Shown in pieces: positions 5,820 through 5,893 of a stretch of DNA of 5,893 nt. Within the stretch, counting starts at the first letter, position 1; each line of letters begins with the position of its first letter. The notes below the pieces were generated by a model, which had not been told where the DNA came from, searched no databases, and saw only the letters and a list, made by a program, of their open reading frames with translations. Origin of the DNA: Chloroflexota bacterium. GTDB lineage: Bacteria > Chloroflexota > Anaerolineae > Anaerolineales > Anaerolineaceae. Where the stretch lies: assembly GCA_023434145.1 (NCBI GenBank), contig JAEYTI010000076.1, positions 1 to 5,893 of the forward strand, given 5' to 3'. Both the position numbers and the translations under genes were made by a program.

Positions 5820-5877
5820 GTGTTTTTTCGATTTATGGTGGTTGTCTTGGCCTGGGAAGGACGCGCAGACAAACACC

Positions 5878-5893
5878 AAAAAAAAACCGGGGT
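5878..5893 (-). terminator. Possible 3' half of an upstream terminator (ACCCCGG then T9), cut by the window edge
   Basis: Read on the minus strand, the edge is ACCCCGG followed by nine Ts, which looks like the right arm and U-tract of an intrinsic terminator for a minus-strand gene lying beyond the window. The left arm is not in the window, so this cannot be confirmed. A low-complexity contig edge is the alternative. Confidence 0.25.

Overview
The window reads as a compact bacterial metabolic locus with five complete protein-coding genes and little spare DNA. Gene sequences, strong Shine-Dalgarno sites (usually 7 nt from the start), GC-rich codon use and the look of the proteins fit an environmental bacterium. 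Chloroflexota (for example an Anaerolineae-like lineage) is my best guess, but that rests on recognising protein style and not on a search. No rRNA, tRNA, CRISPR, insertion sequence or phage gene is visible.

Layout. A three-gene minus-strand operon occupies 3196 down to 115. In transcription order it holds a sugar isomerase/epimerase-like TIM-barrel protein (2195-3196), a Gfo/Idh/MocA-family NAD(P)-dependent sugar dehydrogenase (935-2128), and a second, clearly different TIM-barrel isomerase/epimerase (115-861). A long hairpin at 54-100 closes it. Divergently, on the plus strand, lies an aldo/keto reductase of the Kv-beta-like (AKR6-type) group (3448-4413). The 251-nt region between the two units holds candidate promoters for both and a perfect 14-bp palindrome, CGTGAACGTTCACG, that looks like a LacI-family operator just downstream of the reductase promoter. 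A minus-strand MFS transporter (4472-5767) converges on the reductase. The two share a perfect bidirectional terminator hairpin at 4423-4468.

How the genes may work together. One dehydrogenase, two non-identical isomerase/epimerase-fold enzymes, a second NADPH-type reductase and a transporter suggest uptake and redox remodelling of a sugar, glycoside or cyclitol. The logic could resemble oxidise, then epimerise or eliminate, then reduce, as in keto-sugar (YcjS/YcjR/YcjQ-like), C-glycoside-cleaving (DgpA/DgpC-like) or inositol pathways. The substrate cannot be read from the sequence. No kinase, hydrolase or regulator gene is present in the window.

The two extreme ends (1-39, almost pure C/A with C7 and C13 runs; 5878-5892, A9 followed by CCGGGG) are low-complexity and may be contig-edge artefacts.
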